From positions 24,951 to 88,950 of the IMG/VR virus record IMGVR_UViG_3300035034_000851: DNA of 64,000 bases; one strand, written 5' to 3'. Shown in pieces: positions 1 through 8,150 of this stretch. Position 1 is the first letter of the stretch; the number at the start of each line of letters is the position of its first letter. This DNA is from a virus. A program made the position numbers and the translations under genes. Under the pieces are notes generated by a model. The model had not been told where the DNA came from. It worked only from the letters and a program-made list of their open reading frames with translations, and made no database searches.

Positions 1-2768
1 TTATAGCAGATCAATTAACTCAACATGTATCTGAAGATAATGAAGTAGTAAAAAATGCTAATATGATGATTGGAAAATTATCTAATAGAAATGAAATATT
101 ACAAGCAGAAATTGAAAATGAAGCAACTACAGATCGTAGAAAAAGAAGAAATACTGCTACAATAGCTAGTAATAGTAATAAAATAGCTAAATACAAATTG
201 GCTTCTTCAGATGGATATAGAGCTGCAGTATTAGATCAATTAGATAAAGGTAGTTACAAAGATATTTCTGTAATAGAAGCAAGTATTATTGCTCCAATAA
301 TGAATAGTAATTTACTTATTAAATCATTTATGAGAACTCTTAAAGATGGTTATGAATCTTTTAGAGCGGGTTTACATAAATTAGAAAAAGATTCTTTTAA
401 AATATTTAAAGAATTTGAAAACCATAAAGGTAATCAAAATGATGTTGCTAAATTTAATGAAGATATAATTGAAAAAACTGTTAGCCAAGATGGTGAAGAA
501 AATTATGGTTTTGTTCAAAAAATAGATAATCAAACTTATTCTAAAGATAGAAAAGAAATTCAAAATGAAATTGAAGAATATAATAAAACTAACAGTAAAC
601 GTAAAAATTTAAATAAAGAATTATATGAAAGAGGATTAAGAATACGAAGACCTAATGCTGACACTACAGTTACTAATCCTGTTACAAGTAAGCAAATAGT
701 TTTAATGAAAGGTCTTAATACTATTACACAAGACAAAAAAGAACAACTAACTGAAAATGAATATAATAGATGGTACAGTAATAACGTAGCAACTATAAAT
801 GGCAAATTAACTTTAGTAGGTAAAGAAGTTACAATGATAAATGATGTAAGATATTTAAATCCTAAATATACTAAACTTGAAGCTAATAAGCCTGCTAAAA
901 AATACTATGATTATTTGCTAGCAGTACATTATGAAAGTCAAGAAGGTTTACCTAGAAAACTATTTCATAAATTACCTCAAATAGAAAAAAATACAAAAGA
1001 TAGAAGAAGAGAACAAGGAATAGTATCTACTGCTAAACGTAAAGTCTCAACTACTCTTAGTACTTTAGAAGTAATTGATGAAGAAGATTTTGGAAATATT
1101 TCTAATAAAAAAAATGATGGGAAAAGTGTTGCACTACTTTATATCGGTGATATAGGTGCAGAGAATGTCTCATTAGATGTCATGAGTTCTGTATTAGCTT
1201 TTAGAGAAGCTTCAGAAAGATATAAAATTAATTATAAACTACAAGGATTTTCAGAAGCAACACTTGGTGTTGTTCAAAATAATAATCCGTTATCTGATAA
1301 TAATACTGGCTATAGTGAAGCTCGTAATAAAATACCAGGTTTTAATAAATATATGAAAGAATATAATGGCAACAATGTTGCTGCTGCTTTAAACAGTATT
1401 ATAGATATGCATATATATGGAAAGAAAAAAGAATTATCAACTTTAGAAGTATTTGGTCGTAAATTTAATATGAACAAATTAGCTGATACTTTAATGGGTG
1501 CTGCTAGTTTCACACAAATAGGTGGTGATCCAGTGCTAGCTGCAAGTAATAGTTTAACTGCTAATACATCTGTAAGAATGGAAGCTTTTGGTGGTAAACA
1601 TTTTGGCTTTAAACAATGGGCTAAAGCTGCTACTATTTATACTTCTAATGAAAGACAATTTTTAGTTGATTCCAGCCAAGGTGCAAAAACAGGTAAAATA
1701 TCTCAATTATTAGAATTATATGATGCTTTACAAGGTGAGTATACAGATGAATACGGTAGAAAAATGACTCATTCTAAAGTAAAAAAAGCTTTTAGTACAA
1801 GTACTTGGTTTAGTGGTATGCATAAAGGAGAGCATAGAGCTCAAACAAAAACAATGTTAGCTACGCTATTAAACATAGATATATTAGATAACAATGGTAA
1901 TAAAACTAACTTATATGAAGCATATGAAGTAGTTGATGGTGTATTAAGTATTAAGAAAGGGTACACAGGTATAGATGGTAAATCATTAATGCTAATTAAC
2001 ACAAAAGTGAAGCATAAAGTACACGCAATAGCTAGAGAAGCTCAAGGTGTTTATAATGATTTTGATAAAACTTTACTACAACGTCACTGGTTAGGTGAAA
2101 CGTTGTTAATTTATAAGAAATTTATCATTCCTGGTGTAACAAGGAGATTTAGAGGTCTCCATTTCAGTGTAGAAACTGAGGATTTTACTGAAGGATACTT
2201 TACAACTTTCTATTCTAGTTTAAGAAATGAAGGTTTAAGTATGTTTAAACAGTTGTATGAAAAAGATAGTAATTTAACTTCTCTTGAAAAAGAAAATATA
2301 AAAAAGACTCTTGGTGAAATATTAACTATGATGGTTTTTTCATTTTTATCTTTTGCATTTTTTGCTATGAGAGCTAAAATGCCACCTGAAAAAAGAAAAA
2401 TGATGACTTATCTTACTTATTTTACAACAAGATTAACTTCTGAATTAGCATTCTTTAATATGGGACTAGGTGATGTTAGAAATGCAGGATTTCCTTTAAA
2501 TATAAATCCTACTCTAAAGTCTTTTAGAACTCCATTTGCAACATATTCTTTTGTTACTAAAATGTTTAAAAGTTCTGCTGACGCATTTGCGTTAATTAGT
2601 GGTAATGGTAGGTATGAACGTGATATGAAATATACTTTACCTTTTTTAGGAAATATTGCTGATAAAGGTGATCCTAAAGTTTGGAAAGGTATTGCAAAAC
2701 TAATTGGAATGGGTGACAAATTAGGTAATATGGATGAAGCTTTAAAAATTATAAAAGGTTTTGAATAA
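1..2768 (+). CDS. C-terminal part of a giant, probably virion-associated protein (5' end outside window)
   Basis: The frame is open from the first bases of the window, so the ATG at 63 is only the first internal methionine and the gene begins upstream. The visible part is about 920 residues, rich in Lys, Asn and Glu, with no enzyme motif I recognise. One clear hydrophobic segment lies near residue 760 of the visible part (TMMVFSFLSFAFFAMRA), followed by a weaker one. Very long, low-complexity proteins with one or two late membrane segments are typical of ejected or cargo virion proteins of podovirus-type phages. It is the last gene of the rightward late arm and meets the leftward early arm at a shared hairpin. 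Function is inferred from size and position only. Confidence 0.7.
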   Translation, partial: IADQLTQHVSEDNEVVKNANMMIGKLSNRNEILQAEIENEATTDRRKRRNTATIASNSNKIAKYKLASSDGYRAAVLDQLDKGSYKDISVIEASIIAPIMNSNLLIKSFMRTLKDGYESFRAGLHKLEKDSFKIFKEFENHKGNQNDVAKFNEDIIEKTVSQDGEENYGFVQKIDNQTYSKDRKEIQNEIEEYNKTNSKRKNLNKELYERGLRIRRPNADTTVTNPVTSKQIVLMKGLNTITQDKKEQLTENEYNRWYSNNVATINGKLTLVGKEVTMINDVRYLNPKYTKLEANKPAKKYYDYLLAVHYESQEGLPRKLFHKLPQIEKNTKDRRREQGIVSTAKRKVSTTLSTLEVIDEEDFGNISNKKNDGKSVALLYIGDIGAENVSLDVMSSVLAFREASERYKINYKLQGFSEATLGVVQNNNPLSDNNTGYSEARNKIPGFNKYMKEYNGNNVAAALNSIIDMHIYGKKKELSTLEVFGRKFNMNKLADTLMGAASFTQIGGDPVLAASNSLTANTSVRMEAFGGKHFGFKQWAKAATIYTSNERQFLVDSSQGAKTGKISQLLELYDALQGEYTDEYGRKMTHSKVKKAFSTSTWFSGMHKGEHRAQTKTMLATLLNIDILDNNGNKTNLYEAYEVVDGVLSIKKGYTGIDGKSLMLINTKVKHKVHAIAREAQGVYNDFDKTLLQRHWLGETLLIYKKFIIPGVTRRFRGLHFSVETEDFTEGYFTTFYSSLRNEGLSMFKQLYEKDSNLTSLEKENIKKTLGEILTMMVFSFLSFAFFAMRAKMPPEKRKMMTYLTYFTTRLTSELAFFNMGLGDVRNAGFPLNINPTLKSFRTPFATYSFVTKMFKSSADAFALISGNGRYERDMKYTLPFLGNIADKGDPKVWKGIAKLIGMGDKLGNMDEALKIIKGFE

Positions 2769-2779
2769 TATGTAATAAA

Positions 2780-2798
2780 GGGGAGATTTATTCTCCCC
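2780..2798 (-). terminator. Terminator hairpin between convergent genes
   Basis: A GGGGAGA/TCTCCCC stem with a 5-base loop sits between convergent genes. Read leftward it is followed by TTTATT, so it suits the end of the leftward early transcript. Read rightward the T-run is missing. Confidence 0.7.
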
Positions 2799-2819
2799 AG
2801 TATTACTAACAGAATGTCA

Positions 2820-3005
2820 CTATTTTTCAAGTGCATAATCTTTAAGTTCAGGTTTAAAACTATTAGTATTATGTTCTTCTAATACTAATTCATTGTTGTC
2901 AAGAATTATTATTCTATCAATCCAACTTACTTCCTGAACTGCTTTAATTTTTTTAGTTTTATGTTTCCATACTTTAAATGGAATTTTTAAATCATGTAAT
3001 CTCAT
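2820..3005 (-). CDS. Small hypothetical protein (61 aa)
   Basis: A small charged protein I do not recognise. It overlaps the end of the upstream SET-domain gene by 14 bases, as expected for translationally coupled genes in this arm. It is the last gene of the leftward transcript, just before the hairpin at 2780. Confidence 0.6.
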   Translation of the reverse strand: MRLHDLKIPFKVWKHKTKKIKAVQEVSWIDRIIILDNNELVLEEHNTNSFKPELKDYALEK

Positions 3006-3309
3006 ACAAGGTATAATTTACAGTTAATTCTTCTCCTATTTCAATATTTTTAATAGGAACTAAAGTATAATAACATACACAACAGATATTCATTCCATCA
3101 TCAAAGTTGTGTTCAATTTTTTCACAATTAGGTTCATCAGAATGATTGTAGAACCCTCCAAGAGGTGTTCTAATCAATCCATTCCAAACAGTGTGTATAT
3201 GTGATGTTCCAAGTGATTTGCCAGCTTCTAAAGGCTCTACAGCAAACAATCCTAATCCCTCTATAAGGGAATTTTTTATGGTTAAATTTTTAGGTAATGG
3301 TCTATACAT
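2992..3309 (-). CDS. SET-domain protein (putative protein-lysine methyltransferase)
   Basis: A compact 105-aa protein made almost entirely of a SET fold. It has an N-terminal GLGLFA (the usual G-x-G-x-F/Y-A start), FYNHSDEPNC (the NHS-x-x-PN-C motif that helps bind S-adenosylmethionine) and C-terminal GEELTVNY with the catalytic-type Tyr. SET proteins methylate lysine side chains using SAM. At this length it has the core without pre- or post-SET zinc modules. The target is unknown; host or phage proteins are both possible. It overlaps neighbours on both sides. Confidence 0.8.
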   Translation of the reverse strand: MYRPLPKNLTIKNSLIEGLGLFAVEPLEAGKSLGTSHIHTVWNGLIRTPLGGFYNHSDEPNCEKIEHNFDDGMNICCVCYYTLVPIKNIEIGEELTVNYTLYEIT

Positions 3310-3646
3310 TTTTATTATACCATTTTATAAAATCAATAACATCATTGTAAGTATTTTTTATAAATTTAGTGTTTATGTATATACCCCCATCACTAATCAT
3401 ATTGCTAGTATTATTTAAATATTCAACATAACAATCTTTACTTTTTATTTTATCAATTACTGGTATAAGCCAATCCCAAGAAATATTATAAATAAAATCA
3501 CTTAATGAACCATTATTATTTATATTTGTATAATAAGGAGGTAATATTCTATTTTTATCATTATTTTGTAAATAATTTTTACCATATTTAGGATGTGTTT
3601 TCCAACCCATAAATTCGGCAATTAATTTATTATTAGTTTTAATCAT
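3302..3646 (-). CDS. Phage protein of the NNKLIA...SWDWL family, copy 1
   Basis: Function unknown. The frame is open from 3694, but residue 17 (MIKTNNKLIAEFMGW) at 3646 is the likelier start, because the first 16 residues are hydrophobic and unlike the relative in this window. The C-terminal half carries ISWDWLIPVIDKIKS and ends in a VIDFIKWYNK helix. The protein at 18321-18674 has the same layout (NNKLIAIF, TSWDWLMPLLGKIES, VLQFINKYNK), so the two are paralogues. I recall similar proteins as common in phages of Bacteroidota, but know of no function. Confidence 0.65.
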   Translation of the reverse strand: MIKTNNKLIAEFMGWKTHPKYGKNYLQNNDKNRILPPYYTNINNNGSLSDFIYNISWDWLIPVIDKIKSKDCYVEYLNNTSNMISDGGIYINTKFIKNTYNDVIDFIKWYNKNV

Positions 3647-3959
3647 TGTATTTATTTGTATAAAAATAATATTTGTGAGATTTACCCCAAACATTTATAG
3701 GTTTAAACATTGACAAAGTATTTCTAAGCATTAGATTAAAATCTATATGCTGGTATCTTGATCTGCCATGTACATCCATCTGAAACTTTACTTTATGTCC
3801 TTTATCTATAAATTTTTTAGCTTGAACTATCCTATAGGATAAATCATGATCTGAAATTTGAATACTAAGCTTAATTGTTTTATCTTTTTTTAATTTTTCC
3901 GCCACAATACTATATATTTTCTTAAAGTAAAACTTAAATCTGCAGTATCTGTATACCAC
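3639..3959 (-). CDS. Translation initiation factor IF3 C-terminal-domain-like protein
   Basis: Residues 25-85 match the C-terminal domain of bacterial IF3: a KTIKLSIQISDHDLSYR strand-helix start, KKFIDKGHKVKFQM in place of the usual ARRFLEEGDKVKV, then a HGRSRYQHIDF stretch in place of RGREMAH. In cellular IF3 this domain binds the 30S subunit and blocks 50S joining. The N-terminal domain and linker are absent. The first 18 residues overlap the upstream small gene in another frame, so the true start may be the GTG near VAEKLKK. This fits a wider set of translation-related genes here (tmRNA, tRNA). Confidence 0.65.
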   Translation of the reverse strand: MVYRYCRFKFYFKKIYSIVAEKLKKDKTIKLSIQISDHDLSYRIVQAKKFIDKGHKVKFQMDVHGRSRYQHIDFNLMLRNTLSMFKPINVWGKSHKYYFYTNKYND

Positions 3960-4069
3960 AATCTAATGCATTTTTTTTCGTCTATGTCTATTCTAGGTTT
4001 TAAAACTTCTTCTATAGCCCATATTATTGTTATTGCTAAACATATCATTATTATTATCGCTTGTACCAT
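3890..4069 (-). CDS. Small protein with N-terminal membrane segment (59 aa)
   Basis: ATG at 4069, stop TAA at 3892-3890. The first 18 residues (MVQAIIIMICLAITIIWA) form one hydrophobic segment, followed by a short charged tail. Function unknown. It overlaps the upstream 46-aa gene and the IF3-like gene downstream, so the three are probably coupled. Confidence 0.45.
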   Translation of the reverse strand: MVQAIIIMICLAITIIWAIEEVLKPRIDIDEKKCIRLWYTDTADLSFTLRKYIVLWRKN

Positions 4070-4194
4070 GTGTCTAATTCTATTCTATTTGTTGTTAGAG
4101 TTTTATAATGCTCTAATATTTCTATTTGTCTGGGAGTTGGGTTGTTAAAAATTACATGCCCATACTTAGGATGTTTTAATTTAATTTCACTCAT
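4054..4194 (-). CDS. Small hypothetical protein (46 aa)
   Basis: ATG at 4194 overlapping the end of the SLOG-domain gene, stop at 4056-4054. The protein starts MSEIKLKHPKYGHVIF and is charged. It is not recognised. Overlaps on both sides and a continuous frame argue that it is real. Confidence 0.45.
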   Translation of the reverse strand: MSEIKLKHPKYGHVIFNNPTPRQIEILEHYKTLTTNRIELDTWYKR

Positions 4195-4558
4195 ACTTTA
4201 TTATTCTAACTTTTAATTTTTTTTCTTTAGCTATATTAATCATATGTTCAGTACCTTTAGATTTACCATCCCAAAAAGCAATTAAAGAATCAGCATTTTC
4301 TGCCATTTTTACATTTCTAAGATAACCTGCACTTTTACCATGAGTATCCCAATCAGCTCTTATAATTTCTAATTGATGTAAATTCTCTACAGCATACTTT
4401 TCACCAAGATGGTCTGCACCATTGGCACCTCCACTAATTATAGTTACAAATTTAAATTTTGATAATATTTTATCACATTTTTCTTTTAAAACTGTATAAT
4501 TATTAAATTTTCTGCTTCCTGCTATTATTACTCTAATTTCCTGTAAGTTCATCTTCAA
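4187..4558 (-). CDS. SLOG-family Rossmann protein (DUF2493/YspA-like)
   Basis: A 123-aa single-domain protein. It has an early RVIIAGSRKF strand-loop, a central SGGANGADHLGEKYA nucleotide-binding loop, and late DSLIAFWDGKSKGTEHMI. This is the standard pattern of DUF2493 in the SLOG superfamily, which binds nucleotide-derived ligands. The specific ligand is unknown. Such genes are common beside nucleotide-metabolism genes in phages, as here with dUTPase. Start could be residue 1 or residue 3. Confidence 0.8.
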   Translation of the reverse strand: MKMNLQEIRVIIAGSRKFNNYTVLKEKCDKILSKFKFVTIISGGANGADHLGEKYAVENLHQLEIIRADWDTHGKSAGYLRNVKMAENADSLIAFWDGKSKGTEHMINIAKEKKLKVRIIKYE

Positions 4559-4790
4559 TAGCTAAATTTTTATATTTTTCATACATTTCATCAAAATTCT
4601 TTTTATCTTTATCTAAAGCTGATTTAATTAAATGTTTAGCTTGTTCTAAATCAAATCCAGGACCTTCTTTTAAATATAAAGATAAAACATAATTTAAATA
4701 ACTTCTAGAACTTGAATGTTCATGTATAGCTTCAAAAGCAGGTTTTAAAAATCTATTATGATATATTTTTTTAATTTCCTGTTGAGCCAT
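4533..4790 (-). CDS. Hypothetical helical protein
   Basis: The frame is open from 4802, but MAQQEIKKIYHNRF at 4790 is the better start. It overlaps the last codons of the dUTPase gene. About 85 residues, mostly helical and charged. Not recognised. It overlaps the downstream SLOG gene by 26 bases. Confidence 0.55.
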   Translation of the reverse strand: MAQQEIKKIYHNRFLKPAFEAIHEHSSSRSYLNYVLSLYLKEGPGFDLEQAKHLIKSALDKDKKNFDEMYEKYKNLAIEDELTGN

Positions 4791-5199
4791 GTCCTTTATC
4801 ATCTCTAATAGTTTCAGTTAATTCCTCAACTTCATTAAATTCTATTTGTTCTATAGGTTCAATTATCATTTGAGCAATTCTTTCACCAGCTTTATAATCT
4901 CCCATACCTCTAATTACTGCAAAAGTTACTTTAATTTCACCTCTATAGTCTGAATCTATTATACCTACACTGTTTCTAAAGAACATTCCAGTGTTTCTAA
5001 CAGAACTTCTGGGATAAATTTTACCAACATACCCTTTAGGTATTTCAATAGCTATACCAGTTCCATACTCAATATAACCATATTCTTTTTCTTCTATTGT
5101 TTTTTTACTTATAGCAACTAAATCAACTGCAGCAGCTCCTTCTGAAGCATAAAAAGGTGTTCTAGCTTTTCTTTGTAATTTTTTATAATTTATTTTCAT
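4771..5199 (-). CDS. dut: dUTP diphosphatase (dUTPase)
   Basis: Hydrolyses dUTP to dUMP and pyrophosphate, keeping uracil out of phage DNA and feeding dTMP synthesis. The trimeric dUTPase motifs appear in order: AAAVDL near residue 20, PRSSV (motif 2) near 64, GIIDSDYRGEI (motif 3) near 80, GERIAQMIIEPI (motif 4) near 106, and a C-terminal DDKGHGSTGN matching the RGxGSTG arm. The 142-aa length is normal. All active-site segments look intact. Confidence 0.95.
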   Translation of the reverse strand: MKINYKKLQRKARTPFYASEGAAAVDLVAISKKTIEEKEYGYIEYGTGIAIEIPKGYVGKIYPRSSVRNTGMFFRNSVGIIDSDYRGEIKVTFAVIRGMGDYKAGERIAQMIIEPIEQIEFNEVEELTETIRDDKGHGSTGN

Positions 5200-5418
5200 T
5201 TATGTTATATTTTTAAACATTAAATAATTATTCCAAGATTCTTTTTTAAGCTTTTTAAATGTATTATTACTTATTTCTACATATGCTTTAAAAAAAGAAG
5301 GCTTTATTTCACTTCTTATTCTAGCATCTTCTTGTGATTCAGCTTTCACAAAACCACAAAGAGTACCGCTATCATTAGGACCTCCATCCATCATTTGTAA
5401 TATTTTATATATTTTCAT
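5200..5418 (-). CDS. Small hypothetical protein (72 aa)
   Basis: A small soluble-looking protein starting MKIYKILQMMDGGPNDSG. Not recognised. It abuts the dUTPase gene with no gap, so probably cotranscribed. Confidence 0.55.
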   Translation of the reverse strand: MKIYKILQMMDGGPNDSGTLCGFVKAESQEDARIRSEIKPSFFKAYVEISNNTFKKLKKESWNNYLMFKNIT

Positions 5419-5616
5419 TTAATTAATTAAAGTTTGTTCAATTTCTGCAAAATATTCATATTCATCATCTTTTTCTATATCTTCATTAAATTTAGCCATC
5501 TCTTGTTCAAGTAACTCTGCTTCTTTTAAAGTATATCTAGATGCTATATGATAATTATATTTACCTTCTTTATTTCTTTTTTTTAATTTTTTAAAAATTA
5601 CTATTGAATGTTCCAT
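5419..5616 (-). CDS. Small hypothetical protein (65 aa)
   Basis: A charged, probably helical protein (MEHSIVIFKKLKKRNKEGK start). Function not recognised. Zero-gap neighbour of the gene at 5200. Confidence 0.55.
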   Translation of the reverse strand: MEHSIVIFKKLKKRNKEGKYNYHIASRYTLKEAELLEQEMAKFNEDIEKDDEYEYFAEIEQTLIN

Positions 5617-5842
5617 TATTTATTTGTGTGTTTTTTTTATTTTTAATTCTTACATCTTTATCTAATCGTTTTAAATAATTTCTAGCATTACCTTTATCAT
5701 AAAATCCATAAATAGATTTCCATATATTTCTATTAAGATTAATCATTTTTTCAATAATATATTGATTTTCTTTAAAAAAAGTGTTAGGATTATCATTATA
5801 AATTAATCTCCAATTATTTTTTTGACATATTAAATATTTCAT
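5591..5842 (-). CDS. Small hypothetical protein (83 aa)
   Basis: Asn- and Lys-rich protein starting MKYLICQKNNWRLIYND. Not recognised. Its start codon overlaps the stop region of the metallophosphoesterase gene and its end overlaps the next gene. Confidence 0.5.
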   Translation of the reverse strand: MKYLICQKNNWRLIYNDNPNTFFKENQYIIEKMINLNRNIWKSIYGFYDKGNARNYLKRLDKDVRIKNKKNTQINNGTFNSNF

Positions 5843-6537
5843 TCATTTGTATGTTTTTCGTGGTGATCTATATAAATATTTATTTTAGAATTCATTATAA
5901 GTAATAATTCTTCAAAACTAATAGGTCTATATTCACCAAATAATCTGTTAATATTGTCAACTCCTACATCCATAGTTTTATGCATACTGTAAAAGTCATT
6001 AACTTGTTTTTCTATACCTTGAGATTTAGATTCAGTATCTAATGAAGCATGTGAATGCCCATATAGCATCCAACTACCATGATGAGATTTATTCCAAACT
6101 CTCATAGCATAGTGATTCAATACAATCTTCTGTGAACCTTTCCAAGGGTCTCTGTTAGGATTTGTACCTTCTAACGGATACTTTTCAGTAAACTCTAAAC
6201 CAGGGCTTATACCTTTGTTAAAAAGCTTTAAACTTTCTTCAAAGTTTTTAGTTATTAAATGATCATGATTACCCAAAATTAAGTGTATGTTATTACACTT
6301 AATTTTAGATATGTAGTATTTTAAATCATTAAAATCTCTACCAAAATATACATCACCTAAGATATATAATTCATCCTTTATTTTTACATATTCATTAATT
6401 TTATCAATAATATGCCTAGACATTTCTAGTTCATCAGCAAAATCTCTTAAAGATTCTGGATCAGCATGAGACCAATTAGTTTGGTGCTTAACTATGTTTC
6501 TTTGATTTAAGTGTAAATCACTTGTGAACCATTTCAT
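5839..6537 (-). CDS. Calcineurin-like metallophosphoesterase
   Basis: A 232-aa phosphoesterase with the metal-binding motifs in order: DLHL (D-x-H) at residues 7-10, GDVYFG (GD) near 61, GNHDH (GNH[DE]) near 92, NHYAMRVW (the N/S-H motif) near 144, and GHSHASL (GHxH) near 163. All two-metal ligands are present, so it should be active. Substrate cannot be told; phage relatives act on nucleotides or RNA/DNA ends. A degraded relative lies at 7626. Confidence 0.9.
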   Translation of the reverse strand: MKWFTSDLHLNQRNIVKHQTNWSHADPESLRDFADELEMSRHIIDKINEYVKIKDELYILGDVYFGRDFNDLKYYISKIKCNNIHLILGNHDHLITKNFEESLKLFNKGISPGLEFTEKYPLEGTNPNRDPWKGSQKIVLNHYAMRVWNKSHHGSWMLYGHSHASLDTESKSQGIEKQVNDFYSMHKTMDVGVDNINRLFGEYRPISFEELLLIMNSKINIYIDHHEKHTNE

Positions 6538-6778
6538 CTTCTTTAAATATTCTATCTATTTCTTTTTCCCAAATATGTATTTTATCACTATCAGCATACA
6601 CTCTACTGGTAAAAAATTTCTGTTTTATTTGAGCATAAGTAAAATCTGGATTTTCTTTAATCTCTTCTGTAAACTCTTTATCCAAATAATCTATTACTTT
6701 TTGATTGTTTAAATCTAATCCACGATGTCTGCCTTCTATATAATTTTTGTATTTTTCGTTAAATTCTATTCTATTCAT
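6518..6778 (-). CDS. Hypothetical charged protein
   Basis: Open from 6808; residue 11 (MNRIEFNEKYKNYIEG, start 6778) is a plausible start because it follows the neighbouring gene's end. The protein is very charged with a long helix. No family recognised. It overlaps the phosphoesterase start by about 20 bases. Confidence 0.5.
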   Translation of the reverse strand: MNRIEFNEKYKNYIEGRHRGLDLNNQKVIDYLDKEFTEEIKENPDFTYAQIKQKFFTSRVYADSDKIHIWEKEIDRIFKEDEMVHK

Positions 6779-6786
6779 AATATTTT

Positions 6787-7230
6787 TTATTGAAAATTTT
6801 TTCTCCAATTTTTATAATCAGGAACACTTAGTATTCCTAAGTTATGAACTAAATTATTATGTTGTTTTTTTAACATAATTTCTAAACGAATATTTTGTTT
6901 TAAACTAACTTCTAACAACACTAAATAATTAATCATGTCTCCTATTTTTTCATCAACAGTTTCTTCTTTTGGAAGTTTACCTGATTTTGTATCTTCTACA
7001 ATATCCATTATAGATACTAAATGTTTAGTAGCCATACCCCATAAAGCTTTTTCTCTTGTTTCTTTATTGGTAATAGAAGCTACATTAAAATTATGTAATC
7101 TATCTCCATTCCTAACATACTCTTTAGCTTTTACACCTAAAATATTTTTTGTTTGTACCAATCTTTCTTCTAATACATTAGTAAAAAATTGTTCAGATAC
7201 TTTGTGAATATTATTTATTTCTTTGTCCAT
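6787..7230 (-). CDS. DUF1599-like (nucleotide modification-associated, MazG-type) protein
   Basis: A 147-aa all-helical protein with KAKEYVRNGDRLHNFNVAS, GMATKHLVSIMDIVED and EKIGDMINYLVLLE. This is the pattern of the phage DUF1599 group, which resembles MazG-type pyrophosphohydrolases (acidic EK..D / D..NY residues on paired helices). It sits directly upstream of a second, shorter MazG-like protein. A role in controlling nucleotide pools is inferred. Confidence 0.6.
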   Translation of the reverse strand: MDKEINNIHKVSEQFFTNVLEERLVQTKNILGVKAKEYVRNGDRLHNFNVASITNKETREKALWGMATKHLVSIMDIVEDTKSGKLPKEETVDEKIGDMINYLVLLEVSLKQNIRLEIMLKKQHNNLVHNLGILSVPDYKNWRKNFQ

Positions 7231-7444
7231 ATTGTTTAATTTTAAATTTTAATTGATTTTTGTATATTTCTAAATCTTTTCCTTTTAAAGAATTGTAATT
7301 TAAAGTTAATTGTACTTGTAAATCAGCCATTTCTTTTATAAATTCTTTTTTTCTAGCTTTTTTATCTCTAGGTTTTGTTTTAAGTTGAATAGCTGCAGCT
7401 ATTAATTCTGCAGCTTCTTCAACTAATTTATTTCTAATCTTCAT
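7211..7444 (-). CDS. MazG-like nucleotide pyrophosphohydrolase (short form)
   Basis: A 77-aa helical protein starting MKIRNKLVEEAAELIAAAIQ and continuing to KEFIKEMADLQVQL. E-E-x-x-E followed by E-x-x-D is the metal-binding signature of the MazG/dUTPase-2 all-alpha NTP pyrophosphohydrolases. Family members hydrolyse NTPs or dNTPs to monophosphates. The short length is normal for phage forms that work as dimers or tetramers. The start overlaps the gene upstream. Confidence 0.75.
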   Translation of the reverse strand: MKIRNKLVEEAAELIAAAIQLKTKPRDKKARKKEFIKEMADLQVQLTLNYNSLKGKDLEIYKNQLKFKIKQYGQRNK

Positions 7445-7625
7445 TGTCTCTAGTTATAACAGATTTGTGTCGAGGTAATGGCAAAGAACTTGGCTTAAAA
7501 ACTGTTGTCATTAATACACCAAATTTCTTTAAGTCTCTTTCTCTAATATCTTGCAATATTAAACCTATTAATTTTCCAGATTGATCATAAAAATCATCTA
7601 TTACTTTTTCTCTTTTATTACTCAT
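7434..7625 (-). CDS. Small hypothetical protein (63 aa)
   Basis: Soluble 63-aa protein (MSNKREKVIDDFYDQSGKL). Not recognised. Zero-gap neighbour of the phosphoesterase-like gene and overlaps the MazG-like gene by 11 bases. Confidence 0.5.
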   Translation of the reverse strand: MSNKREKVIDDFYDQSGKLIGLILQDIRERDLKKFGVLMTTVFKPSSLPLPRHKSVITRDNED

Positions 7626-8150
7626 TTAAATTTTTAATATTTTTTCTATTTTTACAGAATTTTTATCTGTAGAATTTCCAACACTATAGAAATTTAATGT
7701 ACCATTTTCTTTATTTTTCCAATCTAATAAAGGATAATGAGATAAAACTACATTAGGTTTGTCATTAAATTCTATAAAATACATATCAAAAGTTTCATTA
7801 AATAAATCTTTAGCTTCTACAGAAAAATCAGTAACATGTTTAGTTAATCCAAGTCTTTTATCTTCAATAATAACTTTACTAAAAACACTACTTTTATATG
7901 TCCAATAATAGTTAAGTAAAATCATATTTTCTCTAATTACTATATCATTATTTCCAAATAAAAAATATATATTATTACAATTAATATCTTCTCTAACTTT
8001 TCCTATTTTTCTTAATTCCATTTCCCAATTACCCATAAAAAATAAAACATCATTTTCTTTATATAATTGATTTAATTCTTTAATAGTAAGTTCTATATTT
8101 TGTTTAAAATCAAAAAATCCTATGTTATAATTATTTTCATTAAACTTCAT
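7626..8150 (-). CDS. Degraded calcineurin-like phosphoesterase homologue
   Basis: A 174-aa protein following the phosphoesterase layout of the gene at 5839 with key residues changed. The D-x-H start has become GFFDFKQN, the GD motif is GNWEME, the GNHD motif is GNNDI, an SHYP motif remains near residue 138, and the GHxH motif is missing. Most metal ligands are therefore gone. It may be a non-catalytic paralogue. The assignment rests on motif spacing and is moderate. Confidence 0.5.
   Translation of the reverse strand: MKFNENNYNIGFFDFKQNIELTIKELNQLYKENDVLFFMGNWEMELRKIGKVREDINCNNIYFLFGNNDIVIRENMILLNYYWTYKSSVFSKVIIEDKRLGLTKHVTDFSVEAKDLFNETFDMYFIEFNDKPNVVLSHYPLLDWKNKENGTLNFYSVGNSTDKNSVKIEKILKI

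Noticed and set aside
1310-2836. Leftward open frames opposite the giant protein
   Set aside because: Their composition is what antisense of an AT-rich gene gives; none has a leader or fits an operon.
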